Source: Bacteroidales bacterium (GTDB lineage: Bacteria > Bacteroidota > Bacteroidia > Bacteroidales > UBA1402). Taken from it: a stretch of DNA of 11,056 bases. This document shows positions 1 through 7,303 of the stretch, one piece after another (position 1 is the stretch's first letter; every line of letters starts with the position of its first letter). The stretch is taken from NCBI GenBank assembly GCA_003506275.1, contig DOBD01000322.1:12377-23432 (forward strand), written 5' to 3'. Under the pieces are notes generated by a model that searched no databases, was not told where the DNA came from, and saw nothing but the letters and a program-made list of their open reading frames with translations. The position numbers and the translations under genes were made by a program.

Positions 1-630
1 GGTTACGAGACGGCGGCGGTAGGTATTCTTGGCCACCAGTTCGTTGCTGGCTGAGAGATTAAACAACAGATTGGCGCCATTGAGCGCTTGATAACTGCTG
101 GGGGGTACCGGCATCCACAAGTCTTCGCACAGTTCCACCCCCACGCAAACGTCACCGTTGCTCAGCAGTAAATCGGCGCCAAAAGGTACCCGTTGACCAC
201 AGAGGGTGGCTTCATCGACCAGCATATCATGGGCCGATGTAAACCAGCGTTTTTCGTAAAATTCGTTGTAATTGGGCAACCAGGTCTTGGGAACAATGGC
301 CAGGACACGCCCTTGTTGCACGGCGACGGCCACGTTCATCAGTCGGTTTTGTACCCGCAAGGGCATGCCCACCAAGGCCATGATGGTCAAATCGGCGGTT
401 TCCCGCAGCAGGCGGGCCAGTGCATCTTCGGCTGCATCAACAAGGGTCTTCTGGTGAAAAAGGTCGCCGCAGGTGTACCCGGTCAATCCCATTTCGGGAA
501 AGCTCACGATCTGCACGTGTGCTGCTGCAGCCTCTCGCATGAGGGCCACCGTCTGTTCAACGTTGTAGGGACAATCTGCTACCTTGAGCAAGGGGATGGC
601 CGCTCCCACCCTGACAAATCCGTAGTTCAT
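1..630 (-). CDS. nadE: Glutamine-dependent NAD+ synthetase, N-terminal (glutaminase) part, truncated by window edge
   Basis: The first 210 codons are visible; the 3' part lies beyond position 1. The protein makes NAD+ from deamido-NAD+ and ATP in the cytoplasm, using ammonia released from glutamine by an N-terminal nitrilase-fold domain. That domain is what is seen here. The nitrilase catalytic triad is readable as Glu46 in FPEMGLTGYT, Lys115 in PKTWLPNYNEFYEKRWF and Cys168 in ELCEDLW. The opening FVRVGAA and the segment PMPPS-like VPPSSYQALNGANLL match the long, two-domain bacterial NadE (as in Mycobacterium tuberculosis), not the short ammonia-dependent form. The synthetase domain with its SGGLDS ATP-binding loop should follow outside the window. 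The ATG at 628-630 is chosen because it gives the usual N terminus and lies just downstream of a TAnnTTTG promoter. The gene is 33 bp from msrC on the same strand. Family assignment is secure; only completeness is unknown. Confidence 0.95.
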   Translation of the reverse strand, partial: MNYGFVRVGAAIPLLKVADCPYNVEQTVALMREAAAAHVQIVSFPEMGLTGYTCGDLFHQKTLVDAAEDALARLLRETADLTIMALVGMPLRVQNRLMNVAVAVQQGRVLAIVPKTWLPNYNEFYEKRWFTSAHDMLVDEATLCGQRVPFGADLLLSNGDVCVGVELCEDLWMPVPPSSYQALNGANLLFNLSASNELVAKNTYRRRLVT

Positions 631-631
631 G

Positions 632-649
632 GTCGATGGTTTTATCGAC
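632..649 (-). other. Small hairpin in the nadE 5' leader
   Basis: GTCGAT (632-637) and ATCGAC (644-649) are exact inverted copies around a 6-nt loop. They sit between the likely nadE transcription start and the ATG at 630. The stem is only 6 bp, so it may be chance. If real, it would be a leader hairpin close to the ribosome entry site or a small operator. Confidence 0.3.
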
Positions 650-650
650 A

Positions 651-682
651 CAAATGTACGTTTTTATGCCAATAAACGGCAA
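651..682 (-). promoter_or_regulatory. Bacteroidetes-type promoter for nadE
   Basis: On the minus strand TACATTTG (651-658) matches the Bacteroidetes -7 consensus TAnnTTTG exactly. A TTG (680-682; consensus TTTG, here GTTG) lies 21 nt upstream, within the known 19-21 nt spacing. It overlaps the stop end of msrC and would start transcription roughly 10-15 nt before the nadE ATG. It suggests nadE can be transcribed independently of msrC. Confidence 0.55.
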
Positions 683-1137
683 CATTGTTCCAGATATGCG
701 GCATCGATGTCATCGAAAGCGGCCAATTGATCGCTGTCGATATCGAGGACGGCCACCACCGCACCCTCCTTGAAGACAGGCACCACGATTTCTGACCGGG
801 ACAGGGAGCTGCAGGAAATGTGGCCTTCAAACTGATCCACATCGGGAACTACGATGGTTTGGGCTCGTTTCCAGGCTGTACCACAGACGCCTTTTCCGTA
901 ACGGATACGGGTGCAAGCCAAACTGCCCTGGTAGGGCCCCACCACCAATTCATCTCCGACAACACGGTAAAACCCCACCCAAAAGAAACCGAACATGGTT
1001 TTCAAGGCGGCCGTCATACCGGCCATGTTGGCTACCAGGTCGAGTTTATTGTCCATCAATAACGCCAGTTGGGGCAACAAGGCGGCGTATCTGGCTTCTT
1101 TTCCAGCCTCCTTGGGAACGTTCAAGGTTTCGCTCAT
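664..1137 (-). CDS. msrC: Free methionine-(R)-sulfoxide reductase (GAF-domain fRMsr)
   Basis: A 157-residue single-domain GAF protein, near the usual family length (E. coli MsrC is about 165). It reduces free methionine-R-sulfoxide to methionine in the cytoplasm, with electrons from thioredoxin, and so repairs oxidised methionine pools. The three redox cysteines are present at Cys75 (GSLACTRI), Cys85 (GKGVCGTAW) and Cys109 (GHISCSS). Their 10 and 24 residue spacing is the same as Cys84/94/118 of the E. coli enzyme. The motif FFWVGFYR and the closing VLDIDS are also typical. The start is ATG at 1135-1137. It lies only 10 bp after the nhaA stop with no -7 box between, so it is probably co-transcribed with nhaA. 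It ends with TAA, 33 bp before nadE. No Shine-Dalgarno sequence is seen, as usual in Bacteroidetes. Confidence 0.95.
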   Translation of the reverse strand: MSETLNVPKEAGKEARYAALLPQLALLMDNKLDLVANMAGMTAALKTMFGFFWVGFYRVVGDELVVGPYQGSLACTRIRYGKGVCGTAWKRAQTIVVPDVDQFEGHISCSSLSRSEIVVPVFKEGAVVAVLDIDSDQLAAFDDIDAAYLEQCCRLLA

Positions 1138-1147
1138 ATCAGTACGT

Positions 1148-2302
1148 TTAGTGCCAATGGATCGTACGCCGACGCCGCAGACAGGCGTTAAGGAGCAAAT
1201 AGCCTATCAGACCGGCGACCAGAGAAGCAATCAATATGGCCAATTTGGCTTCATTGATCAGCGTGACATCGTCAAAGGATAATAAGGAGATGAAGATGGA
1301 CATGGTGAAGCCTATACCGGCGAGAAAACCAATACTAAGCACGCCTCTCCAACTGATGTCGTGCGGTAAATGGCTCCACCCCAACTTGACGCTCAGCATG
1401 GCAAGGAGGATGATGCCCAATGGCTTTCCGACAATCAGTCCAATGACTATACCCAAGCTATGTGGTTGGGAGAACAAGTCGCCTCCTACCAGATTCAGGG
1501 GGATGGCGGTATTGGCCAGGGCGAAGAGAGGTAAAACCAAAAAGGCCACTGGTTTGTGTAATTCGCGTTGCAGGATATAAGAGGGTGAAAAGGTTCCGCC
1601 CTCCTTGAAAGGGATGACAAAAGCTAACAGCACGCCGGACAACGTGGCGTGCACACCCGATTTCTCCATAAAAAACCACATCAAGAACCCGCCAATCAAG
1701 TAAAAGGCCAGGTTGTAGAAATGGGTCCTGTTGGCAATCAGCAAAACAAGGAAAACGCCCAGTGAAAGCCCCAGGTATAGCCAGGAAATATCGGAAGTAT
1801 AAAAAAAAGCAATGACCAGAATGGCTCCCAGGTCGTCGAACACGGCCAAGGCTGTCAACAGGACCTTAAGGGAGGTAGGCACCCGGTTGCCCAGCAATGA
1901 AAGTACCCCCAAGGCAAAGGCGATGTCGGTGGCCATGGGGATGCCTGCACCTGAGGCTGTAGGTAAGCCAGCGTTGACAGCCAGGTACAAACCGGCAGGT
2001 ATCAACATGCCACCGATGGCGGCAAAAAGGGGCAGCATGGCGCGTTTTTTATCGGAAAGGGCACCATGATACAGCTCACGTTCCAACTCCAGTCCGATGA
2101 GCAGAAAAAACAGGGCCATCAGACCGTCGTTGATCCAATGGGCAACGCTATGTCCGCCCATATCCTTCTGCCAGATAGCGGTATAGCTGTCTCCCCAGGC
2201 ACTATTGGCCACAAGGAGCGAAACAAGGGTACAGGCAATCAGAACGATGCCCCCTGCTTTCTCACTGTTGACAAATTCCTTGAATAATGATGACGCTCGC
2301 AT
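1148..2302 (-). CDS. nhaA: Na+/H+ antiporter NhaA
   Basis: A 384-residue inner-membrane antiporter (E. coli NhaA is 388) that exports Na+ or Li+ in exchange for protons and so handles salt and alkaline stress. The ion-binding and transport residues are all visible at a constant offset of 7 from the E. coli numbering. They are Asp126 (PMATDIAFALGV, E. coli Asp133), Asp156 and Asp157 (FDDLGAI, Asp163/164) and Lys293 (VGKPLGI, Lys300). The signature LIGLELERE at about 68-76 is also present. The sequence is strongly hydrophobic, with the roughly 12 membrane segments expected of the family, and it ends in a short basic tail (RRRRT). The ATG at 2300-2302 gives the standard N terminus ending in SEKAGGIVL. 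It lies 40 bp after the dapB-like gene and 10 bp before msrC, so an operon is likely. Only a weak -7-like TTATTTTG is seen upstream. Confidence 0.97.
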   Translation of the reverse strand: MRASSLFKEFVNSEKAGGIVLIACTLVSLLVANSAWGDSYTAIWQKDMGGHSVAHWINDGLMALFFLLIGLELERELYHGALSDKKRAMLPLFAAIGGMLIPAGLYLAVNAGLPTASGAGIPMATDIAFALGVLSLLGNRVPTSLKVLLTALAVFDDLGAILVIAFFYTSDISWLYLGLSLGVFLVLLIANRTHFYNLAFYLIGGFLMWFFMEKSGVHATLSGVLLAFVIPFKEGGTFSPSYILQRELHKPVAFLVLPLFALANTAIPLNLVGGDLFSQPHSLGIVIGLIVGKPLGIILLAMLSVKLGWSHLPHDISWRGVLSIGFLAGIGFTMSIFISLLSFDDVTLINEAKLAILIASLVAGLIGYLLLNACLRRRRTIHWH

Positions 2303-2305
2303 AGT

Positions 2306-2318
2306 AACAACGGTTGTT
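2306..2318. repeat. 13-bp perfect palindrome just upstream of nhaA
   Basis: AACAAC-G-GTTGTT reads the same on both strands around a central base and sits 3 bp upstream of the nhaA ATG, in the 40-bp gap after the dapB-like gene. It could be a small operator or a leader hairpin. It is too short, and lacks a following T-run, to be a terminator. The sequence shows symmetry only; the function is unknown. Confidence 0.35.
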
Positions 2319-2342
2319 TATCAAAATAAGGCACGGAACGGC

Positions 2343-3125
2343 TTACGTTGTGGCAAAGAAAGGCAACAAAATGGATTCAAAGGTATGAAAACCGGCTGGT
2401 TTGCCCTCAAGATTTTCGGCGACAAAAATCACGCCATTGCCAAAGGCTTCCCTGGAAATGGATTCGTGTATCAACCTGACGGTTTGAAAAGGAAAGCCAA
2501 AAATAACCTCGTGCCTTCCCACAATTCCTCCTGCCCTGACCGAATTGATCACGGACTTCTCCAGCTTCAGGGTTTCAGCGATCTTCACGGCTGTGCCGGA
2601 AACACCTTCCTTCGCTTTGAAGTGCTCTTCAATAATCTGAATATCTACCGTGGGAGAAATTTTCTTGAGAAATTTGGCGGCAAAGAGCAGGTAATTCACA
2701 CCCAACGTGATGTTGGGACTCCAAAAGGTGACTGTCTGTTCCGCTAAACGGTGCAACAGGACAACGTCTTCCTCACGGTAGTGTGAGATGGCTGAAATAA
2801 TGGTCACACCCCGCTCGGCAGCCGCTTCACCGTAAGCGTGGATGCCGGAACGGGAGGAAAAATCAATGATGATATCTACCGGATGCTTATCCAACAGCTC
2901 GGCCGGAGTAATGTGTGCACTCGAAAAAATACGTCCGGCATCCTTGGACTTGACACCCAGATACTCGTGAACTTGTCTATTCTCCAACAGGAGACTTTGT
3001 CTCAGCACCCACTCGAGGCTGAAACCTTTATGTTGCAGGATAACGGAGGCGACCGCCTTTCCGGTACGGCCGAAACCGACCAAGCCAATTTTGCGCTTGG
3101 GTTTGCTGGATTTTGATTGCGTCAT
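2343..3125 (-). CDS. dapB: 4-hydroxy-tetrahydrodipicolinate reductase (DapB-like, divergent)
   Basis: About 260 residues, cytoplasmic. DapB reduces 4-hydroxy-tetrahydrodipicolinate with NAD(P)H in the lysine/diaminopimelate pathway. Visible (260-aa numbering): an N-terminal Rossmann motif VGFGRTGKAV near residue 16; DFSS near 88; EEHFKAKEGVSGTAVKIAE with the catalytic pair His168 and Lys172; and RAGGIVGRHEVIFGF plus a SREAFGNG segment that align well with the substrate-binding half of DapB. Two motifs differ. The usual GTTG dinucleotide-binding loop is replaced by SAISHY, and the usual PSGTA is VSGTA. It may therefore be a diverged DapB or a paralogue on another substrate. I chose the ATG at 3123-3125, not the in-frame ATG at 3156-3158, because the upstream ATG would fall at or before the transcription start predicted from the TAATTTTG box. 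The gene lies 40 bp ahead of nhaA. It ends in TAA. Confidence 0.82.
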   Translation of the reverse strand: MTQSKSSKPKRKIGLVGFGRTGKAVASVILQHKGFSLEWVLRQSLLLENRQVHEYLGVKSKDAGRIFSSAHITPAELLDKHPVDIIIDFSSRSGIHAYGEAAAERGVTIISAISHYREEDVVLLHRLAEQTVTFWSPNITLGVNYLLFAAKFLKKISPTVDIQIIEEHFKAKEGVSGTAVKIAETLKLEKSVINSVRAGGIVGRHEVIFGFPFQTVRLIHESISREAFGNGVIFVAENLEGKPAGFHTFESILLPFFATT

Positions 3126-3162
3126 AGAGGTAATAGCGAAGCACCTCAACGGGCGCATCAGT

Positions 3163-3193
3163 CAAAATTACGCAAAAAACAGCTTTTTGCCAA
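3163..3193 (-). promoter_or_regulatory. Bacteroidetes-type promoter for the dapB-like gene, with an internal inverted repeat
   Basis: On the minus strand TAATTTTG (3163-3170) matches TAnnTTTG. TTG (3191-3193; in context CTTG against consensus TTTG) lies 20 nt upstream. An inverted repeat, GCAAAAA/TTTTTGC with a 5-nt loop (3172-3190), fills the spacer between the two boxes. It could be an operator, or a weak stem left at the end of the kinase transcript. The predicted start lies near 3156, which supports the dapB-like start at 3125. Confidence 0.6.
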
Positions 3194-3244
3194 GAAAAAC
3201 AGGAAAAACCATCCAATAAACACGTAAAAACCGGGTAGAAACAC

Positions 3245-6200
3245 CTATTTGGCAGGACTTCGTTTGACATACTGTCGTATGAGCGCCAACAATGCCTGGC
3301 GTTTGACGGGCTTGGCTAGAAAGTCCGTGCATCCGGCATCCATGGCTTCCACCTTATCTTTATCAAATGCATAGGCCGTTTGGGCAATGATGGGTATGGT
3401 CGTATTGAAGGCACGGATAAGACGGGTGGCTTCCAGGCCGTTCAAACCAGGCATCTTCACATCCATCAGCACCAGATCGACTTCGGGATGATCTTTCACC
3501 ACCTTGACGGCATCTCCACCGTTGGTGGCTCTGAGCACGATGGCGCCCTCCAGAGACAGGATGATTTCAAGATACTGATAGCTGGTTTCGTCATCCTCAG
3601 CCACCAAAATGGTAACAGGGATCGTTTCATCCAGTAAAGGCATGGCTTCAACCTCCTTCACAGGCTGTGTATCGACAGGATAATAGGGAAGCTGGACATA
3701 AAACGTACTGCCCACACCCACCGTAGATTCGACCCATATGCGGCCTCCCATTTTCTCTACATAAGCCTTGACGATGGAAAGACCCAAACCGGCACCTTCA
3801 TAGGGTCTGGTGGAGGAAAGGTCAGCCTGAGCAAACCGCTGAAAAATCAGATCCAATTTGGAGGACTCGATGCCTATACCTGTATCACGTACATAAAACA
3901 GCAGTTGATCATCCTTCAGACTGTTGCCAAAAACAACGCCTCCGGCGTGAGTAAACTTGAGGGCGTTGTTCAATAAGTTGGACAAGATACCCTCCAGTTT
4001 GTTGCGATCGATGACCACCAGCGCCTCCGCACCATCCAGACTGGCTTCCAAGGTCAAGGTCAAGCTCTTTTCCTCCGCTTCTTTTTTGAAGAAGGCCAGT
4101 TGATAGTTCATCATATCAGCCAAATTCATCGGGCTCGAATGTAACGTGATCAATCCAGCTTCAATTTTGGAGATTTCCACGATATCGTTGATGGTGGCCA
4201 GTAAACGACGCCCGCTCTTATTCACGATACCCAGGTAGCTTTCCCGTTGCGCATCGTCCAGGTCGGGATCACCCAGCATTTCCATGAAACCCAGGATGCC
4301 ATTCATAGGCGTGCGTATCTCATGGCTGACATTGGCCAGAAAGGCCGTTTTGAGGCGATCACTCTCTTCGGCCTTATCCCTGGCTTGAATCAAGTCCTGG
4401 ATCATCTTTTGTCGATGCAGAAACACACTCAATTCATGCCCAACCATCTCCAAAACCTTCAGGTTATACTTATCATAGGCATGAGCATCGGTTTCATGCT
4501 GCATGGACAAGACGCCCAGGCAGGTTTGTCCATCGTTCAACGGCACCGCCAACCAGCTGAGCGGATATGGGGTGGTGGCTGCCAAATGATGGGTCTGCAG
4601 GAACGATGCCCAGTCATCGCCGGTGAGCAATAGTGACGCTTCCGAGGTAAAAACGCATTGAGCCAGGTAGTTGTCAAACGAATCATCCATATTGGGAGCG
4701 GATGCCTGAGAAAACGTAATTGGTTGTAGTTGGCCCGTTTCCTGATCGAATAACAGCAATCTCAACCGAGCGGCATCCATCACCTCGTTCAATTCCGTGC
4801 GGATAACCTGCATCAGATCTTCCAGCGTGTGCGTGGTGAGGGAAAAACTGGCAATCTCATACAACAAATGCCTGAATCCTTCATCACGCCTGCGCGAAGT
4901 GATATCCCTGGCGATACTTACGATGGCTTTACCTCCTTTATAGTCAATCAGGCTGGAACTGACCTCCACCGGAATCAGTCGGCCATCTTTGGCCCGGTGT
5001 ATGGTTTCAAACACCTGGGTGATATCCCTGTGCATATCATCAGCCATCTCATTGATCTCATCATTAGTATGGGAAGCATCAATTCCCATTAGGCCCAACG
5101 ACAAAATCTCTTCCTTGGTATACCCCAACTGGGTAAGGGCAGCCATGTTGACATCCAACAACCGTCCATTCAGGTCGATGATCCACACCGTATCGTTCGT
5201 GTTGTCGATCAGGGCGCGGTATTTGTGCTCACTGGCTTGCAAATTGTCGTAGTTGACCTTGGCTTCGGTGACTTCCCATACCACGTCGGCCAGGTAACTC
5301 ACAAAATCCAGGTCCTCGGGCTCGTATCCGTTGGGTTTATTGACAACACCAAGGACAGCCACCACCATGCCTTGTCGCAAAACAGGCACGACCAATGCTT
5401 GTTCGATAAAGGCAAGCGGATGATCGTACGGGTATATGTCACTGTTGGCTGGTTTAAAGTACAGGTAGGGTTTGGCGGTATCCACACAAACGGACCAAAT
5501 TAGTTTAGCCTTGACACTCAGACACTCGGGTTCATGTAGATTGGATGCGTTATCTGTGCTGTCGCAGGCTTGCAACGTGACAAGGCGATTGTCATTGGCG
5601 AATGCCAGAAAAAAGCAGGCTGAGCTTTGGGTAAAACGACCTATCTCCTTGACCATTTGATTCATGGCATCCTGAAGGTTGTTATTGACAGCACACTCCA
5701 ACAGGTGTAACCTGGTCTCGATAAGTCGATGACGGCCACTTTCTTCGGAATGATCCCTGAATACCAACACGGCACCAAGCTTATTACCACGACTCATGTA
5801 GATAGGTGCACAGTTGAGGGTTATGGGGCACTGTTTTCCTTTCTTGGTCACGAGCAAGGCAGCATGACTTACCCGTTGAGGGGGATCATCAACCAATATT
5901 AGGCGGACGGGGTTGGGTTCGGGCGCGTTGGTTTCTTCATTGACAAGGGTAAAGATGGTTTCAATGGGTAGACCAATGGCTTCTTTTTCCAGCCAACCAG
6001 TCATCTTTTCAGCAGCCGAATTCAACCGCACCAGATGGCCTCTGTCGTCAGTGGTGATAACGCCATCACCGATACTGTATAACGTGGCGGCAAATTCCTC
6101 TTGCGAACGTTTCAACGCCAGATTCTTGGCCACCAGCTCCTTGTACATTTTTTGTTGCCTCACCTTGTACAGCCAGGCAAGGGAAACCCAAAGCAGCATC

Positions 6201-7129
6201 AAGAGAAAAGCAGAAATCATGGTAATAAATACCTGAATCTTGTGCAGTTGCTCATAGAGTTCAGCCTTGTCCGTTTTCGTGATCAAATACCAATCCGTAT
6301 CGGTTATACGTCGGATATCAGCCAGGACGTTCACGCCTCTATAATCCCTTCCTTCGAAAATTCCCTCCTCACCCTGTATGATCTGCCAGGCCACTTGACC
6401 TTCCTTGATTTGATCCGGGTGAGCCAGCGTGGCAGAATCCACGTGTTCGCGCAAGGGGCTCAGGTATTCCACGTGGTCATCCGAACGGCGCATCAAAAGG
6501 GTCTCCCCTGTTTTTGTAGGCTGAGGCCAGGTGGTTAACAATGGGTAGAAAAAATCTTCGGGATTGAGCTGGAACAACAGGACTCCCAACACGATACTAT
6601 CCGGACGCATCACCGGCGCCAGGTAGTAATTCCGCACCTTTCCATGATTGGTGCAGGTATAAAACTCCCTATGAACAATGGTTTTCGATTTATTGACCGT
6701 CTGAACATCAGCCACTGTCTGTTTATCAATCTGACAAAAGGAGGGCTTAACGCTAAAAACGAGTCGGGCATCGGTACGTAACAGCACAATATTCTCATAG
6801 CGTTTGTCAGACATGATGTGTGACAAGGACTTTCTCAACGCCGTTTCCACCGATAAGTCTCCCGACAAAAGGGGGTATACGTACCTCAACTGGGGCTCTG
6901 AAGTGGAAAAGAAACTCACTTCCGATAGCCTTTCCTTGTTCCACTGCACCAACTGTTCTGCCTTCATACCGGCGATGACGGATATCGCACGGCTTTTATT
7001 TTCAAACGTCAACCGTTTTTCGTACTGAAAATACACAGTGGAACCAGCCACTACCAACAAGGTCATGGTCAGGGAAAAAAGTAGCAAGTGTCTCTTAAAC
7101 CGTTTTTCAGAGAGTGGCTCCAGCTTCAT
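3245..7129 (-). CDS. Membrane hybrid sensor histidine kinase with PAS-GAF-PAS-GAF sensors and a C-terminal receiver
   Basis: A 1294-residue signal-transduction kinase. In order (rough residues): membrane segment 14-34; extracytoplasmic Cache-like sensor about 35-298; membrane segment 299-322; PAS 340-462 (SIGDGVITTDDRG); GAF 473-623; PAS 633-745 (NDTVWIIDLNGRLLDVN); GAF 751-903; HisKA with phospho-acceptor His936 in ANVSHEIRTPMNGILGF; HATPase with N-box NLLNNALKFT near 1052-1060, DTGIGI near 1082 and GAGLGL near 1112; and a receiver 1172-1288 with acidic EDD, phospho-acceptor Asp1223 in LMDVKMPG, Thr1251 and Lys1273. All catalytic residues look intact. There is no AraC/HTH or other output domain, so it probably signals through a phosphotransfer protein or separate regulator not seen here. 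The ATG at 7127-7129 is preferred. The in-frame ATG at 7163-7165 lies upstream of the TATATTTG box at 7150-7157. It is transcribed away from the arabinofuranosidase. The ligand is unknown. It ends in TAG. Confidence 0.92.
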   Translation of the reverse strand: MKLEPLSEKRFKRHLLLFSLTMTLLVVAGSTVYFQYEKRLTFENKSRAISVIAGMKAEQLVQWNKERLSEVSFFSTSEPQLRYVYPLLSGDLSVETALRKSLSHIMSDKRYENIVLLRTDARLVFSVKPSFCQIDKQTVADVQTVNKSKTIVHREFYTCTNHGKVRNYYLAPVMRPDSIVLGVLLFQLNPEDFFYPLLTTWPQPTKTGETLLMRRSDDHVEYLSPLREHVDSATLAHPDQIKEGQVAWQIIQGEEGIFEGRDYRGVNVLADIRRITDTDWYLITKTDKAELYEQLHKIQVFITMISAFLLMLLWVSLAWLYKVRQQKMYKELVAKNLALKRSQEEFAATLYSIGDGVITTDDRGHLVRLNSAAEKMTGWLEKEAIGLPIETIFTLVNEETNAPEPNPVRLILVDDPPQRVSHAALLVTKKGKQCPITLNCAPIYMSRGNKLGAVLVFRDHSEESGRHRLIETRLHLLECAVNNNLQDAMNQMVKEIGRFTQSSACFFLAFANDNRLVTLQACDSTDNASNLHEPECLSVKAKLIWSVCVDTAKPYLYFKPANSDIYPYDHPLAFIEQALVVPVLRQGMVVAVLGVVNKPNGYEPEDLDFVSYLADVVWEVTEAKVNYDNLQASEHKYRALIDNTNDTVWIIDLNGRLLDVNMAALTQLGYTKEEILSLGLMGIDASHTNDEINEMADDMHRDITQVFETIHRAKDGRLIPVEVSSSLIDYKGGKAIVSIARDITSRRRDEGFRHLLYEIASFSLTTHTLEDLMQVIRTELNEVMDAARLRLLLFDQETGQLQPITFSQASAPNMDDSFDNYLAQCVFTSEASLLLTGDDWASFLQTHHLAATTPYPLSWLAVPLNDGQTCLGVLSMQHETDAHAYDKYNLKVLEMVGHELSVFLHRQKMIQDLIQARDKAEESDRLKTAFLANVSHEIRTPMNGILGFMEMLGDPDLDDAQRESYLGIVNKSGRRLLATINDIVEISKIEAGLITLHSSPMNLADMMNYQLAFFKKEAEEKSLTLTLEASLDGAEALVVIDRNKLEGILSNLLNNALKFTHAGGVVFGNSLKDDQLLFYVRDTGIGIESSKLDLIFQRFAQADLSSTRPYEGAGLGLSIVKAYVEKMGGRIWVESTVGVGSTFYVQLPYYPVDTQPVKEVEAMPLLDETIPVTILVAEDDETSYQYLEIILSLEGAIVLRATNGGDAVKVVKDHPEVDLVLMDVKMPGLNGLEATRLIRAFNTTIPIIAQTAYAFDKDKVEAMDAGCTDFLAKPVKRQALLALIRQYVKRSPAK

Positions 7130-7149
7130 GATATCCGAATTGACTGATA

Positions 7150-7157
7150 CAAATATA
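7150..7157 (-). promoter_or_regulatory. -7 promoter box for the histidine kinase gene
   Basis: TATATTTG on the minus strand is an exact TAnnTTTG match. It lies 20 bp ahead of the chosen kinase ATG. No clear TTTG is found at the 19-21 nt spacing. The predicted start lies near 7143, which gives a leader of about 14 nt. Confidence 0.5.
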
Positions 7158-7203
7158 ACACGCAAACTAAGAGTTGGTTCATCAAGAGTGAAACTTTTGC
7201 ATC

Positions 7204-7259
7204 AAGTGTTAAAAAAACATCAATCCACATGAAAAAGCGAATAAGTGTAAAAAAAACAT
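7204..7259 (+). repeat. Pair of 17-bp A-rich direct repeats in the divergent intergenic region
   Basis: AAGTGTTAAAAAAACAT (7204-7220) and AAGTGTAAAAAAAACAT (7243-7259) differ at one base and are 39 bp apart start to start. The second copy ends 1 bp before the -7 box at 7261. A related element, ATCAAG, occurs at 7181-7186 and again at 7201-7206, 20 bp apart. Together with the absence of a -33 box, this suggests regulator-binding sites for the arabinofuranosidase promoter. The A-tracts alone could also simply be bent DNA. Confidence 0.5.
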
Positions 7260-7260
7260 T

Positions 7261-7268
7261 TATATTTG
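7261..7268 (+). promoter_or_regulatory. -7 promoter box for the arabinofuranosidase gene
   Basis: TATATTTG matches TAnnTTTG exactly and is the same octamer used for the divergent kinase gene. It lies 35 bp ahead of the ATG at 7304. No TTTG is present at the expected -33 position (about 7236-7241), where a direct repeat region lies instead, so transcription may depend on an activator. Confidence 0.55.
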
Positions 7269-7303
7269 TCTGGTAGTATTCACCGTCCAATCAATCACAT
7301 ACC

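Noticed and set aside
193..675. Plus-strand open frame of 160 codons opposite nadE
   Set aside because: It is a reverse-strand shadow of a clearly conserved NadE frame. It is rich in His, Gly and Gln with no recognisable domain and no promoter box.
3126..3158. Upstream ATG at 3158 as the start of the dapB-like protein
   Set aside because: It would coincide with or precede the transcription start predicted from the TAATTTTG box, and the extra 11 residues do not resemble a reductase N terminus.
3245..7129. AraC-type hybrid two-component regulator of polysaccharide use
   Set aside because: The protein ends shortly after the receiver domain, with no DNA-binding domain, and its sensor part lacks the beta-propeller repeats and Y_Y_Y module of that class.
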